Shown: positions 45,055 through 55,573, numbered from the stretch's first letter. The stretch is DNA of 64,000 bases from Hyphomicrobiales bacterium (GCA_930633525.1 CAKNFP010000001.1:496001-560000), one strand, 5' to 3'. The notes: generated by a model not told the origin, from the letters alone. Made by a program: numbers and translations.

Positions 45055-46595
45055 GGGATCAGTCCCAATGTCTTGCGAAACAGCAGCTTTTTCACGCGGC
45101 CGGTCTCTGTCCGGGGCACGCTCGTTCCGTCGATGGTGCGGACGGCTTCCGGCCATTTGAAGGGTGCGAGCTTGCCGTCACAGAAGTGCCGGATCTCCTC
45201 CAGCGAGAATTCACGCCCCTCTTCCATCGGAATGAGAACCACAAGGACCGTTTCGCCGAGCACATCGTGGGGGTGCGGCAGCGCGATGACTTCACGGATC
45301 TCGGGGTGCTGGACGATACAGTTCTCGATTTCGAGGCTGGCAATGTTCTCGCCACCACGGCGGATGATGGACTTCAGGCGATCAACGAAGAAGAAGCGGT
45401 TTTCCTCGTCGCGATAGGCGAGGTCTCCCGTATGGAACCAGCCGTCGCGGACGACTTCCCGGAATGCAGCCTCGTTGTTGAGATAGCCGGCAAAGCCCTG
45501 TCCGAAACGGGCCGTGATCTCGCCAACCTTGCGTATGTCAACCTCGACGCCGGTGTCGGGATTGACGATGCGCAGATCCACGCCGCGCACGGGGCGCCCG
45601 ACGCAAGGGTAGGCGTCCGGCAGGTCATAGCAGTCCGCGCCGGCCAGTGTGCCGGGCGTCTCCGTCATGCCATAGCCGTCGAGCACGTCGCAGCCCCACC
45701 GCTCGCGGATCTGCCGCCAGCGTCCGGCCGCGCCATTGGCGAACAGGATGCGCAGATTCCGGACGGCGCGGCGTTCGACCTCCGACGGAGGGAGCGTCAG
45801 CAGGATGGCGACCACGGCACCCATGGTCCACAGCACCGAGACGCCGCTGCGGTCCGCCTGATCCCAGAAGCGGGACGCGCTGAAGCGGCGCGCCAGCACC
45901 ATCGTGCAGCCGGACAGCACGCACATCGTCGTGCCCCAGTTCAGCGCCATGCCATGGAGCAGCGGGGTCACCAGCATGACCCTGTCCTGCGGGGTCAGCT
46001 TGAGATTTTCCTGATAGCCGGCGATGCCATTGATGATGCTGCTTGAGCGCTGCAGGGCTGCCTTGGGCTTGGCGCCCGTCGTGCCGGATGTGAAGACGAT
46101 GCTGAGGAGCGCGTCGTCGGGGATCTCCGGGTCTCGCGCCCACACCGGTTCGGCCGCCTTGCTCCAGGCATCCATCATGCCCTCGACGGGCGCGTCACTG
46201 AAAATATGCGCGAGGCCGGGGTTGGTCGCCGCGAGGTCGAGCGCCAGTGCATTCTGCGGCTTTGCGGTCACCAATACGCGGGGCGCGAGCGTATCCATGT
46301 AGGATTGAAGCTCACCGGGAAGTAGATCCGTGTTCAGCCCGGCGGCTATGGCGCCGATTTTCTGACAGGCGAAATAGATGACAAGCCATTCGATCGAATT
46401 GGGCATCAAGATCGCGACGGGATCACCACGCTTGATCCCGCATGAGCGTAGATGCGCCGCCAGATGGGCGGCGCGTTCGGCCGCGGCGGCATAGGTGATA
46501 GTGCGGTCGCCAGTAGCTTCGTCGCCGACGAAGTGAATGAAGACGCGATCGGGTGCTTCGCGAGCGACCTTCTCGAAGTGGTCGATCAGCAGCAT
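45051..46595 (-). CDS. AMP-dependent acyl-CoA ligase
   Basis: The 514-residue ANL superfamily protein has the P-loop SIVFTSGTTGAKPKA (about 167), YGMTETPGTLAG (about 300), the Asp of YRDEENRFFFVDRLKSIIRRGGENI (about 385-410) and the catalytic Lys in RTETGRVKK near the end. It activates a carboxylic acid with ATP and CoA in the cytosol. It starts 3 nt after the amidohydrolase stop and is coupled to the CoA-transferase. The pattern is nearest to crotonobetaine/carnitine-CoA ligase-like enzymes, but the substrate is open. Confidence 0.9.
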   Translation of the reverse strand: MLLIDHFEKVAREAPDRVFIHFVGDEATGDRTITYAAAAERAAHLAAHLRSCGIKRGDPVAILMPNSIEWLVIYFACQKIGAIAAGLNTDLLPGELQSYMDTLAPRVLVTAKPQNALALDLAATNPGLAHIFSDAPVEGMMDAWSKAAEPVWARDPEIPDDALLSIVFTSGTTGAKPKAALQRSSSIINGIAGYQENLKLTPQDRVMLVTPLLHGMALNWGTTMCVLSGCTMVLARRFSASRFWDQADRSGVSVLWTMGAVVAILLTLPPSEVERRAVRNLRILFANGAAGRWRQIRERWGCDVLDGYGMTETPGTLAGADCYDLPDAYPCVGRPVRGVDLRIVNPDTGVEVDIRKVGEITARFGQGFAGYLNNEAAFREVVRDGWFHTGDLAYRDEENRFFFVDRLKSIIRRGGENIASLEIENCIVQHPEIREVIALPHPHDVLGETVLVVLIPMEEGREFSLEEIRHFCDGKLAPFKWPEAVRTIDGTSVPRTETGRVKKLLFRKTLGLIP

Positions 46596-46598
46596 GGT

Positions 46599-47456
46599 TC
46601 AGGATTCCTGTGGAAGGCCGAGAACGCGTAGGAGGTTGTCACGTAGGAAAAGCCGCTCGGTTGCTTCGTCGAGACCAAGTTGATCGAACTTCTCGAAGTA
46701 ACGATCATAGCCGATGTACGGCCAGTTGGTACCGAAAATGACCTTACGCTTGCCGCGCGTTTTGAGAAACTGCACGACACTGTCCGGCCAGTGATCGGGC
46801 GCATGGGCGCAGGTGCTGAGATAGACGTTGGGATGTTTGAGGGCCATGGCAATCATCTCGTTCTCCCATGGCCAGCCGATATGACCGCCGATGAGCTTCA
46901 GCCGGGGAAAATCGAGGGCAATGCGGTCGAGATGGATGGGCCGGCCGGGCTCGGAGGGCATCAGGCCGGCGGTGTGGCCGACCTGCAGCCAGACCGCCAT
47001 GTCGAGCTCGCAGCATTTGGCGTAGATCGGGTAGAAGCGCCGGTCATCCGGATTGAGATCAGCCGCATAGGGCAGCATCCGCACAAAGCGGAAGCCATGC
47101 TGCCGGGCGCAGCGCTCTATCTCTTCCAGCGATTCCATGATGTCGCGCGTTGGGTCGATGCCGACGCCGGGAATGACGCGCCCGGGCATGGCCTTGGTCA
47201 GGCCCACTATCCAGTCGTTCTCGACATGGAGATCGCGGGTCTTGCGCGCGTCATAGCCACTGACGAGGATCCGCTCGATATTGTGCCGGTCCATCTCCGC
47301 TGCCATTTCCTCGAGCGGGATGCCATCATTGATGACCTCGGGGCGCTTGAAGATATGCTCGAAGATGTGGCGATACTCGGGAAGCCTGCCATAGCGATGC
47401 GCGATCTCCCGTGGCATCGGCCGCACACTGACGTCGATTGCTGGCGTCCTTGGCAT
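46599..47456 (-). CDS. amidohydrolase family protein lacking usual metal ligands
   Basis: The 285-residue protein has the amidohydrolase-2 barrel (LIGGHIGWPWENEMIAMAL about 200; VIFGTNWPYIGYDRYFEKFD about 245). The N-terminal HxH is replaced by DVSVRP, and the usual Asp of the GTDWP strand is Asn (GTNWP). It may therefore be metal-independent or bind metal differently. AGGAGG lies 5 nt before the ATG at 47456. It is the first gene of the operon under TetR operators C and D. Hydrolysis or decarboxylation of a cyclic acid is possible; substrate unknown. Confidence 0.85.
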   Translation of the reverse strand: MPRTPAIDVSVRPMPREIAHRYGRLPEYRHIFEHIFKRPEVINDGIPLEEMAAEMDRHNIERILVSGYDARKTRDLHVENDWIVGLTKAMPGRVIPGVGIDPTRDIMESLEEIERCARQHGFRFVRMLPYAADLNPDDRRFYPIYAKCCELDMAVWLQVGHTAGLMPSEPGRPIHLDRIALDFPRLKLIGGHIGWPWENEMIAMALKHPNVYLSTCAHAPDHWPDSVVQFLKTRGKRKVIFGTNWPYIGYDRYFEKFDQLGLDEATERLFLRDNLLRVLGLPQES

Positions 47457-47499
47457 CAGCTCCTCCTGGTTGGGGTTGGCGACCTTCAACATCACAGAG

Positions 47500-47513
47500 A
47501 GAGCGGTCGCTCT
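47500..47513. promoter_or_regulatory. 14-bp palindrome, TetR-type operator C
   Basis: AGAGCGGTCGCTCT, extended by GT on the right, lies 43 nt before the amidohydrolase start in the tetR divergent promoter. Its 14-bp core is identical to operators A and D. Confidence 0.8.
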
Positions 47514-47532
47514 GTCTGGAATGATGTCGCAC

Positions 47533-47546
47533 AGAGCGGTCGCTCT
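47533..47546. promoter_or_regulatory. 14-bp palindrome, TetR-type operator D
   Basis: CAGAGCGGTCGCTCTG is a 16-bp palindrome here (core 47533-47546). It is 33 bp from operator C (about three helical turns) and 50 nt before the tetR start. Its right flank (GGTCAAG) nearly repeats the right flank of operator A (CGTCAAG). Confidence 0.8.
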
Positions 47547-47596
47547 GGTCAAGGCCCTCGTTTTCATATACTGAGCATTGCAGATATGAGGTTTTC

Positions 47597-48256
47597 ATGA
47601 CGCGCAACAAATCCGAGATGCCACGCCGGGAGGAGTTTCTCACGGCAGCGCTCAACCGGTTCGCCAAGTTTGGTTACATGGGCACGTCGACCCGCGATAT
47701 CTGTGCCGAGGTCGGCCTCGTCCATTCGGCGATCTACAATTACTTTCCGTCGAAAGAAGCAGTCGTCCTTGCGATCGAAGAGCGCGAGATGAAAGCGATG
47801 CTCGATGGGCTCGGCGCGGTCGTCGAATCGTCTGGCCTGGATGCGCGTGACCGGCTGACGGCAACCGTTCGCTACGTCTTCGACCGATCGATCGTGCGGC
47901 GCAATGCCTGGCGTCTGATGGCGGATATGATCCGCTCGCTGAAGCCGCGCGCGCGCAATGCCGTGATCGAGCGGCGCGACCGTTTCGAGACCATGGTGCG
48001 CAATGTGCTGGTGGAAGCGGTCGATGCCGGGATCATGCCTCCCCAGGATACGCGGCTCGCAAGCCTCACGCTGTTCGGCATGGCGGAGGGGATGTCCGGC
48101 TGGTTCCGCAAGAACGGACCCAACACCATGGAAGAAGTGGTGGACCACGCGACCGCCTTCTTCCTGAATGGTGTCGGCGCCACACCGGACACTACGGCCA
48201 AGGCGACGGAGAAGCCGGCACGCAAGAAGCGCAGCAAGGCCGTCGCCACGGCATGA
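47597..48256 (+). CDS. TetR/AcrR family transcriptional regulator
   Basis: The 219-residue protein has an N-terminal TetR helix-turn-helix (GYMGTSTRDICAEVGLVHSA, about 28-47, followed by IYNYFPSKEAVVLAI). An all-helical ligand domain follows, ending in a basic Lys/Arg-rich tail (PARKKRSKAVATA). GAGG is 5 nt before the ATG. It is divergent from the catabolic operon and probably represses it, itself and the liv/enoyl-CoA hydratase promoter through the four AGAGCG-NN-CGCTCT sites. The likely effector is an acyl-CoA or the free acid. Confidence 0.92.
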   Translation: MTRNKSEMPRREEFLTAALNRFAKFGYMGTSTRDICAEVGLVHSAIYNYFPSKEAVVLAIEEREMKAMLDGLGAVVESSGLDARDRLTATVRYVFDRSIVRRNAWRLMADMIRSLKPRARNAVIERRDRFETMVRNVLVEAVDAGIMPPQDTRLASLTLFGMAEGMSGWFRKNGPNTMEEVVDHATAFFLNGVGATPDTTAKATEKPARKKRSKAVATA

Positions 48257-49173
48257 AGGAGCGGGCCGAGCTCACGTCGGCCAGTCCAGCCGGCCCTTCG
48301 CTCGCCCGTCATATCGAGCGGCAGATCGGCCGCGTGTTCCAGTCGCATGCGATCGCGGTGACGGCCGAAGCCATTGCGGCCTACGCCAACGCGATCGGCG
48401 AGACCGACCCTATCTATCAGCTTCGCGGGCAACCGCAGCTTTCGGGCGACGCGGCCCAGCCTGTGCCGCCGACCTTCCTGTTCACGCTGAGCATCGCCAA
48501 GCCGCGCCCCTTCGATGTCTACGAGGAGCTCGGGGTCGAACAGGCGCGCATTCTGCATGCCGAACAATCCTTTTCCTTTTGGGCGCCGATCGTTGCGGGG
48601 CAATGCCTGACCTTCACGCCCCGGCTCACGGGTGTCAGTGAAAAGCGCGACGGCGCGCTGCTATTCGTGACAACGACGACCGCTGTTGCCGACCAGATGG
48701 GTCAGAGGGTTGCCGAACTCGGCACAACCATCGCGGTCAGACAGGCCGTGGCTGGAGATGCGCCGCGCCCTGCTGGTCACCCGGTGATGCCATCCACCAT
48801 CAGGCCGGCCATCGCCATGCCGCCGATCACGCCGGAAACGCTTGCGCGCTTCGCGACGGCCTCCGGAGATCACAACCCCATCCATCTCGACAGCGCAGCC
48901 GCCCACGCGGCCGGGCTCGATGATGTCATCGCCCATGGCATGCTGATTGCCGCCTATGCGGGGCGCGCTGTCGGCCGATGGTTTCCGGGGCGCCGCATCG
49001 TGCATTTTGCCACGCGCTTCACCGGGATGACGCGGCTTGGCGATATCATCACGCTGTCGGTCGCGGCCGACGAACCGGGGCCGAAGCCCCGTTCCTTCAT
49101 CATCTCGGCCCATGACCAATTCGGGGACATGAAACTCCGGTCGAGGGTCGTTCTGGAGACCGCTGTAATCTGA
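48253..49173 (+). CDS. MaoC-type double hot-dog dehydratase/hydratase
   Basis: The 306-residue protein joins an N-terminal FAS1-like dehydratase hot-dog half with a C-terminal MaoC half. The hydratase-2 motif is in ATASGDHNPIHLDSAAAHAAG (about 195-215), with catalytic Asp and His, and IAHGMLIAAYAGR follows. Such proteins hydrate enoyl-CoAs to (R)-3-hydroxyacyl-CoAs. It overlaps tetR by 4 nt, so it is expressed with the regulator and likely completes the oxidation pathway of the divergent operon. Confidence 0.87.
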   Translation: MKERAELTSASPAGPSLARHIERQIGRVFQSHAIAVTAEAIAAYANAIGETDPIYQLRGQPQLSGDAAQPVPPTFLFTLSIAKPRPFDVYEELGVEQARILHAEQSFSFWAPIVAGQCLTFTPRLTGVSEKRDGALLFVTTTTAVADQMGQRVAELGTTIAVRQAVAGDAPRPAGHPVMPSTIRPAIAMPPITPETLARFATASGDHNPIHLDSAAAHAAGLDDVIAHGMLIAAYAGRAVGRWFPGRRIVHFATRFTGMTRLGDIITLSVAADEPGPKPRSFIISAHDQFGDMKLRSRVVLETAVI

Positions 49174-49216
49174 GAGAACCGCACGGTTCCTTGCGAAATA
49201 AGCGCGCCTCGCCGCC

Positions 49217-49343
49217 GTGTCGTCCCCGGCGGGCTGCGTAGCAGGCCGGGAAGGGGACCCACGCGCACCGGTGATTGAAATTTGCAGATTGTCAGCAATC
49301 CATGGATCCTCTTCCCGGCGCTGCGCGCCGCCGAGGATGACAC
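49217..49343. repeat. REP/MITE-like imperfect palindromic element
   Basis: The left arm starting GTGTCGTCCCCGGCGG (49217) and the right arm ending in its near complement CCGCCGAGGATGACAC (to 49343) form a ~45-bp imperfect inverted repeat around a ~35-nt AT-richer centre. The arms match over most positions, including GGCCGGGAAG-GGA-CCA against TGGATCCTCTTCCCGGC. The element fills the gap between two converging genes. It looks like the palindromic intergenic repeats found in many rhizobial genomes; only one copy was seen in this window. Confidence 0.65.
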
Positions 49344-49350
49344 GCTTGTT

Positions 49351-50292
49351 CTACGCGCCTTCGCGTTCTGATGGTCCGAGCCGGGACAGCACGCGCTCGG
49401 CACGCAGGAGATGGGGGCGATCGAGCATCTCACCATCGACGCCGACCACCCCCGCATCAGGATTGGCGCGGAAGGCCGCGATGACGGCCCGCGCGCGGGT
49501 GACCGCCTCGGCGGATGGCGTGAAGGCCGCATTGATCACGGGAACCTGGGCCGGATGGATCGCCATCTTGGCGACGAATCCATCGCGGCGTCCCTCCCGG
49601 CATTCGGCGGCGAGGCCATCGAGATCCCGGAAATTGGTATAGACCGCATCGACGGCCGTGACTGAGGCGGCGGCGGCGGCAAACAAGGTGAGCGAACGCG
49701 CCAGCCGGTAGGGCTCCGTATAAGCGCCGCTTGCGTCGCGATTGGTCTCGGCGCCGACATCAGCCGACAGGTCCTCGCCCCCCCAGGTCAGGCCCATCAG
49801 ACGCTCGCTCGCGCCGGCGAAGGTGCCGAGTGCGAAGATCCCGCGGGCGCTCTCAGCAGCCAGGGCGAGCACACGCGTCGCGCCGTCGGTGGTGCCGGCC
49901 TTCGCCTCCCACACGGCGAGCTTGGTGCCAAGCCGTGCCACATCCGCGCCGCCGCAGGCCTTGGGCAGCACGATGCCGTCCGGGCCGGCCTGCATGACGC
50001 CTGCGAGATCGTCATCGATCATGCCGGTGTCGAAGCCATTCACCCTGACATAGAGGAGGGGCCGGTCTGCCGTGTCCCTGGTGGCCGTGATGAAATGGGC
50101 GGTGATGCGCCGCGCCTCCGCCTTCGCCCCCGGCGCGACCGCGTCCTCAAGGTCCAGGATGAGCGCATCGGCCCCGGACGTGAGGCCTTTCTCGAGCTTG
50201 CGCGGGGAATCGCCGGGGACGAAAAGCAGGGATCTCATGGGACCAAGGGATCTCATGGGACCAAGGAATTTCATTGGGCCAGGGGACTTCAT
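49351..50292 (-). CDS. HpcH/HpaI aldolase/citrate lyase-like protein (CitE-like acyl-CoA lyase)
   Basis: The family-matching part begins MRSLLFVPGDSPRKLEKG (ATG at 50238, 295 residues). It has LILDLEDAVAPGAKAEAR, the Arg in YVRVNGFDTG and GPDGIVLPKACG. CitE-like enzymes cleave 3-hydroxyacyl-CoAs such as citramalyl-CoA or HMG-CoA. Three further in-frame ATGs at 50256, 50274 and 50292 arise from 18-bp tandem repeats; only the 50292 start has an AGGA upstream, overlapping the maoC stop. I give the longest form; 50238 may be the native start. It is the last gene of the carboxylase operon. Confidence 0.87.
   Translation of the reverse strand: MKSPGPMKFLGPMRSLGPMRSLLFVPGDSPRKLEKGLTSGADALILDLEDAVAPGAKAEARRITAHFITATRDTADRPLLYVRVNGFDTGMIDDDLAGVMQAGPDGIVLPKACGGADVARLGTKLAVWEAKAGTTDGATRVLALAAESARGIFALGTFAGASERLMGLTWGGEDLSADVGAETNRDASGAYTEPYRLARSLTLFAAAAASVTAVDAVYTNFRDLDGLAAECREGRRDGFVAKMAIHPAQVPVINAAFTPSAEAVTRARAVIAAFRANPDAGVVGVDGEMLDRPHLLRAERVLSRLGPSEREGA
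50238..50292 (-). repeat. 18-bp tandem repeats spanning the citE-like start region
   Basis: Three consecutive 18-bp units, each starting with ATG (at 50292, 50274 and 50256) and coding for M-[KR]-x-[LP]-G-P, precede a partial fourth unit at 50238. The third unit, ATGAGATCCCTTGGTCCC, matches the start of the fourth. Because the period is 18, copy-number change keeps the reading frame but changes the number of start codons and the distance to the ribosome binding site. Confidence 0.75.
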
Positions 50293-50301
50293 GGGACCAT
50301 C

Positions 50302-50802
50302 CTAAACTGTTGTGCTGCGCTTCAGCATGAAGGCCTGTCTCACGCATTGGGCGACGAGCGTGCCATCCTGCTTGTAGGCGCGATGGATGAATTCGACGAT
50401 GCCGGCGTCCGGGCGCGACCGCGACTCGCGCTTGGAGGCGATCTCGGTTGTCACGTTGACAGTGTCGCCCTCGAAGAGGGGCGCCGGGAACTTGATGTCC
50501 GTCATGCCGAGATTGGCGATGAGGGTGCCCATCGTGGTGTCGTTGACGGAAATGCCGATCATGAGCCCCAGCGTGAAGAGCGAATTCATCAGCGGGCGAC
50601 CCCATTCCGTCTCCGTCGCGCAAAAATGCGCGTCGATATGGAGCGGCTGCGGGTTGAGCGTCATGTTGGAGAACAGCATGTTGTCCATCTGCGTCACCGT
50701 CCGCGTCAGGCGGTGGCGCATGACGGCGCCCAGGGTGAAGTCCTCGAAATAGAGCCCTCCACGCGGGTGCGGCTGGCGGTGTTCCGGCGCCGTGTCAGGC
50801 AT
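50302..50802 (-). CDS. MaoC family hydratase (short form)
   Basis: The 166-residue single hot-dog protein has the hydratase motif in TLNPQPLHIDAHFCATTEWG-like sequence near 50 (NPQPLHID) and a NSLFTLGLMIGISVNDTT helix. GGAG is 7 nt before the ATG at 50802; the frame's earlier ATG at 50823 is less well placed. It lies between the biotin carboxylase and the CitE-like gene, matching the arrangement of the mycobacterial leucine-degradation cluster. There the MaoC is thought to hydrate 3-methylglutaconyl-CoA. Confidence 0.86.
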   Translation of the reverse strand: MPDTAPEHRQPHPRGGLYFEDFTLGAVMRHRLTRTVTQMDNMLFSNMTLNPQPLHIDAHFCATETEWGRPLMNSLFTLGLMIGISVNDTTMGTLIANLGMTDIKFPAPLFEGDTVNVTTEIASKRESRSRPDAGIVEFIHRAYKQDGTLVAQCVRQAFMLKRSTTV

Positions 50803-50835
50803 GGCGTTTCTCCAAGGGATCAAGTCTGAGGGGGA

Positions 50836-52848
<2,013 letters not shown>

Positions 52849-52862
52849 GGGGGGCGTCCGGG

Positions 52863-54470
52863 CTACATCCTGAAAACGCCGAACTGGGTGGCAGGAATGG
52901 GCGCGTTCAGCGTCGCCGAGAAGGCAAGCCCCAGCACTCGCCGCGTTTCCGATGGCAGGATGATGCCGTCATCCCATAGCCGTGCAGTCGCATAATAGGG
53001 GTTGCCCTCCTCTTCGTAGCGGTCGCGGATGGGCGCCTTGAACGCCTCCTCCTCGGCGAGGCTCCAGGTCTTGCCATCCGCCTCGATATTGTCGCGCCGT
53101 ACGGTGGCGAGGACGCTCGCCGCCTGCTCGCCTCCCATGACGGAGATGCGGGCATTCGGCCACATGAACAGGAAGCGCGGCGAATAGGCCCGGCCGCACA
53201 TGCCATAGTTGCCCGCGCCGAAGGAGCCGCCGACGATGATCGTGATCTTCGGGACTTCGGCGCAGGCCACCGCCGCCACGAGTTTCGCGCCGTCCTTGGC
53301 GATGCCGCCGGCCTCGTACTGCCGCCCCACCATGAAGCCGGCTATGTTCTGCAGGAAAAGCAGCGGAACGCGGCGCTGGCAGCAAAGCTCGATGAAATGC
53401 GCGCCCTTCAGCGCGCTTTCGGCGAAGAGGATACCGTTGTTGGCGACGATGCCGACGGGAATGCCCCAGATGCGGGCAAAGCCCGTCACCAGCGTCGTGC
53501 CGTAAAGCCGCTTGAACTCGTCGAATTCCGAGCCGTCGACCAGCCGCGCGATGACGTCGCGGATGTCATATTGCTTCTTCAGGTCGGTGGGCACGATGGC
53601 GTCGAGATCGCTCACCGCGCAACGCGGCTCCTGCGGCGGGGCGATGTCGATCTCCGGGCGCTTTCGGCTGTTGAGATTGGCGACGATCCGGCGGACGATC
53701 GCCAAAGCATGGACGTCGTCGGTCGCGTAGTGGTCGGCAACGCCCGACTGGCGGGCGTGGACATCGGCGCCTCCGAGGTCCTCGGCGGTCACCACTTCCC
53801 CGGTCGCGGCCTTCACCAAGGGGGGGCCGCCAAGGAAGATGGTTCCCTGGTGGCGCACGATCACCGTTTCATCGGACATGGCCGGCACATAGGCGCCGCC
53901 GGCCGTGCAGGAGCCCATCACGCAGGCGATCTGCGGAATCCCCCGGGCCGACATGGTGGCCTGATTGTAGAAGATCCGCCCGAAGTGATCGCGATCCGGG
54001 AAAACCTCGGTCTGATGCGGCAGGTTCGCACCGCCGGAATCGACGAGATAGATGCAGGGCAGGTTGTTTTCGCGGGCAATGTCCTGGGCGCGGAGATGCT
54101 TCTTGATGGTCATGGGGTAGTAGGTGCCACCCTTGATCGTCGAATCGTTGCAGACGATCATGACCTCGCGTCCCGCGACGCGGCCGATGCCGGTGATGAT
54201 GCCCGCGCCATGGATGGCGTCGTCGTAGAGACCGTGGGCCGCGAGTGCTCCGAGCTCCAGGAAGGGTGTGCCGGGATCGATGAGGCGCATGACCCTTTCA
54301 CGCGGCAGCAGCTTGCCGCGCGCGAGATGGCGTTCGCGCGCTTTCACAGGTCCGCCCGTCGCCACGACTTCGCGTTTGCTCAGGAGATCGCGCGTGAGGT
54401 CAGCCCAGGCGGCGCGATTGGCGGCGGCTGTGCTGTCGTTCAACGAGGCGGGGGTATTGTGCTGCGTCAT
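52863..54470 (-). CDS. mccB: acyl-CoA carboxylase carboxyltransferase subunit (methylcrotonyl-CoA carboxylase beta type)
   Basis: The 535-residue protein has two crotonase-like carboxyltransferase halves. The first has [19 protein letters not shown] (about 165). The second has [20 protein letters not shown] (about 420), followed by the [17 protein letters not shown] segment characteristic of MCC beta subunits rather than propionyl-CoA carboxylase. It is the first gene of the mccB-mccA-maoC-citE block; the 221-nt AT-richer gap upstream likely contains its promoter. Confidence 0.91.
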   Translation of the reverse strand: MTQHNTPASLNDSTAAANRAAWADLTRDLLSKREVVATGGPVKARERHLARGKLLPRERVMRLIDPGTPFLELGALAAHGLYDDAIHGAGIITGIGRVAGREVMIVCNDSTIKGGTYYPMTIKKHLRAQDIARENNLPCIYLVDSGGANLPHQTEVFPDRDHFGRIFYNQATMSARGIPQIACVMGSCTAGGAYVPAMSDETVIVRHQGTIFLGGPPLVKAATGEVVTAEDLGGADVHARQSGVADHYATDDVHALAIVRRIVANLNSRKRPEIDIAPPQEPRCAVSDLDAIVPTDLKKQYDIRDVIARLVDGSEFDEFKRLYGTTLVTGFARIWGIPVGIVANNGILFAESALKGAHFIELCCQRRVPLLFLQNIAGFMVGRQYEAGGIAKDGAKLVAAVACAEVPKITIIVGGSFGAGNYGMCGRAYSPRFLFMWPNARISVMGGEQAASVLATVRRDNIEADGKTWSLAEEEAFKAPIRDRYEEEGNPYYATARLWDDGIILPSETRRVLGLAFSATLNAPIPATQFGVFRM

Positions 54471-54691
54471 GTCGTCTAGCCTTGTTCCGCCCTGTATTAT
54501 TTTGAGTGCGCTTGATTACGCATCATAGACAAGCCTGTGTGATTGAGAACAACCAATAATCCCGATTGCGATTGTTTCGCTTTCGCTGTCATCAGAGGAA
54601 ATTTTATTGCCGGGTGGCGGGTATTTCATAGTCTTATCGATAAGCCGCGCGTCTCGCGGGTCAGCGATCAGCGGAGCGCCGTCCGACGCCG
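54471..54691 (-). promoter_or_regulatory. probable promoter region of the carboxylase operon
   Basis: This 221-nt gap between the mesaconyl-CoA-hydratase-like gene and mccB is AT-richer than its flanks, especially 54480-54640. No gene is supported in it. It probably carries a promoter that makes mccB-mccA-maoC-citE partly independent of the upstream acyl-CoA dehydrogenase block. I could not assign -35/-10 boxes or an operator with confidence. Confidence 0.4.
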
Positions 54692-55573
54692 CTACCAGAC
54701 GGCCTTGGCCTCCATGGTTGTCCGCCCATGCGCGTCAGCGGTCCACAGGCGCAGGCTGCCGTCGTCCGCATCGCTGGCGTTCAGCGTGAAATCGGCGCCG
54801 TCGAACAGCGGGCTGACGCCTCGGAAGTCGAAAGCCGCGGGTGCGCGTCCGCCCCTGAGCGAGGCCGCGAATTCCACGAGCAGCGTCGCCTGCAGCGGGC
54901 CATGGACGACGAGGCCCGGATAATTCTCCTCATCGCGGCAGTAGGGCCGATCGTAGTGAATGCGATGCCCGTTGAAGGTCAGCGCCGAATAGCGGAACAG
55001 CAGCACCGGGCTACACGGGATAACGCGCTGCCATTGGGCGGCCGGCGTCGCCGGGGTTGTGGGCGTTGCCGCGTCAGCGGTTCGTGCCCCACCACTGCGG
55101 GGAGGCTCGGCTTCGCGATAGACGATGTCTTGCCGCTCACGGATCGCCAATCCGCGCGCGGTGGTGATCTCATGGTCGACTGTGACAAAACACAGGATGC
55201 CGGATCGGCCCTGTTTGGCCGTCACGTCACGGATCACGGAACGACGTGTGACACTGTCGCCGCGCTTGAGCCTGTCATGAAATTCGAGCCGCCCGCCGGC
55301 CCACATGCGGCGGGGTAGCGGTGTCGGGGGCAGGAAGCCGCCGCGCGCGGGATGGCCATCCGGCCCCAGCGCCGCCATCGGCGCGATGGGTGGCGCCAGG
55401 CACCAATGCATCGCCAATGGGACATCCGCGCTATCCCATGGTTCCTGCGCATCACCTGCGATTGTCGCAAGCAATCCGCGAACGAGGCGATCCGTCAGCA
55501 CGTCACGCGCCTCCTCCGAGCAGCCAATCCAGCCGCGCAGATGCGCGATGTCGAGTTGCGATGCCTCGGTCAT
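54692..55573 (-). CDS. FAS1-like dehydratase domain protein, mesaconyl-C4-CoA hydratase-like
   Basis: The 293-residue protein matches the Meh/HTD2 type. Landmarks are LGPDGHPARGGFLPPTPLPR (about 68-87), MWAGGRLEFHDRL, GRSGILCFVTVDHEI (about 128) and a second hot-dog with ALTFNGHRIHYDRPYC (about 200) and YPGLVVHGPLQA. Relatives hydrate mesaconyl- or itaconyl-CoA to citramalyl-CoA. Together with the class III CoA-transferase upstream and the CitE-like lyase at 49351 this suggests itaconate or mesaconate breakdown to acetyl-CoA and pyruvate. Confidence 0.83.
   Translation of the reverse strand: MTEASQLDIAHLRGWIGCSEEARDVLTDRLVRGLLATIAGDAQEPWDSADVPLAMHWCLAPPIAPMAALGPDGHPARGGFLPPTPLPRRMWAGGRLEFHDRLKRGDSVTRRSVIRDVTAKQGRSGILCFVTVDHEITTARGLAIRERQDIVYREAEPPRSGGARTADAATPTTPATPAAQWQRVIPCSPVLLFRYSALTFNGHRIHYDRPYCRDEENYPGLVVHGPLQATLLVEFAASLRGGRAPAAFDFRGVSPLFDGADFTLNASDADDGSLRLWTADAHGRTTMEAKAVW

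Noticed and set aside
47597..48256. Possibility that tetR and maoC form one fused protein
   Set aside because: They are in different frames with a clear ATGA overlap at 48253-48256.
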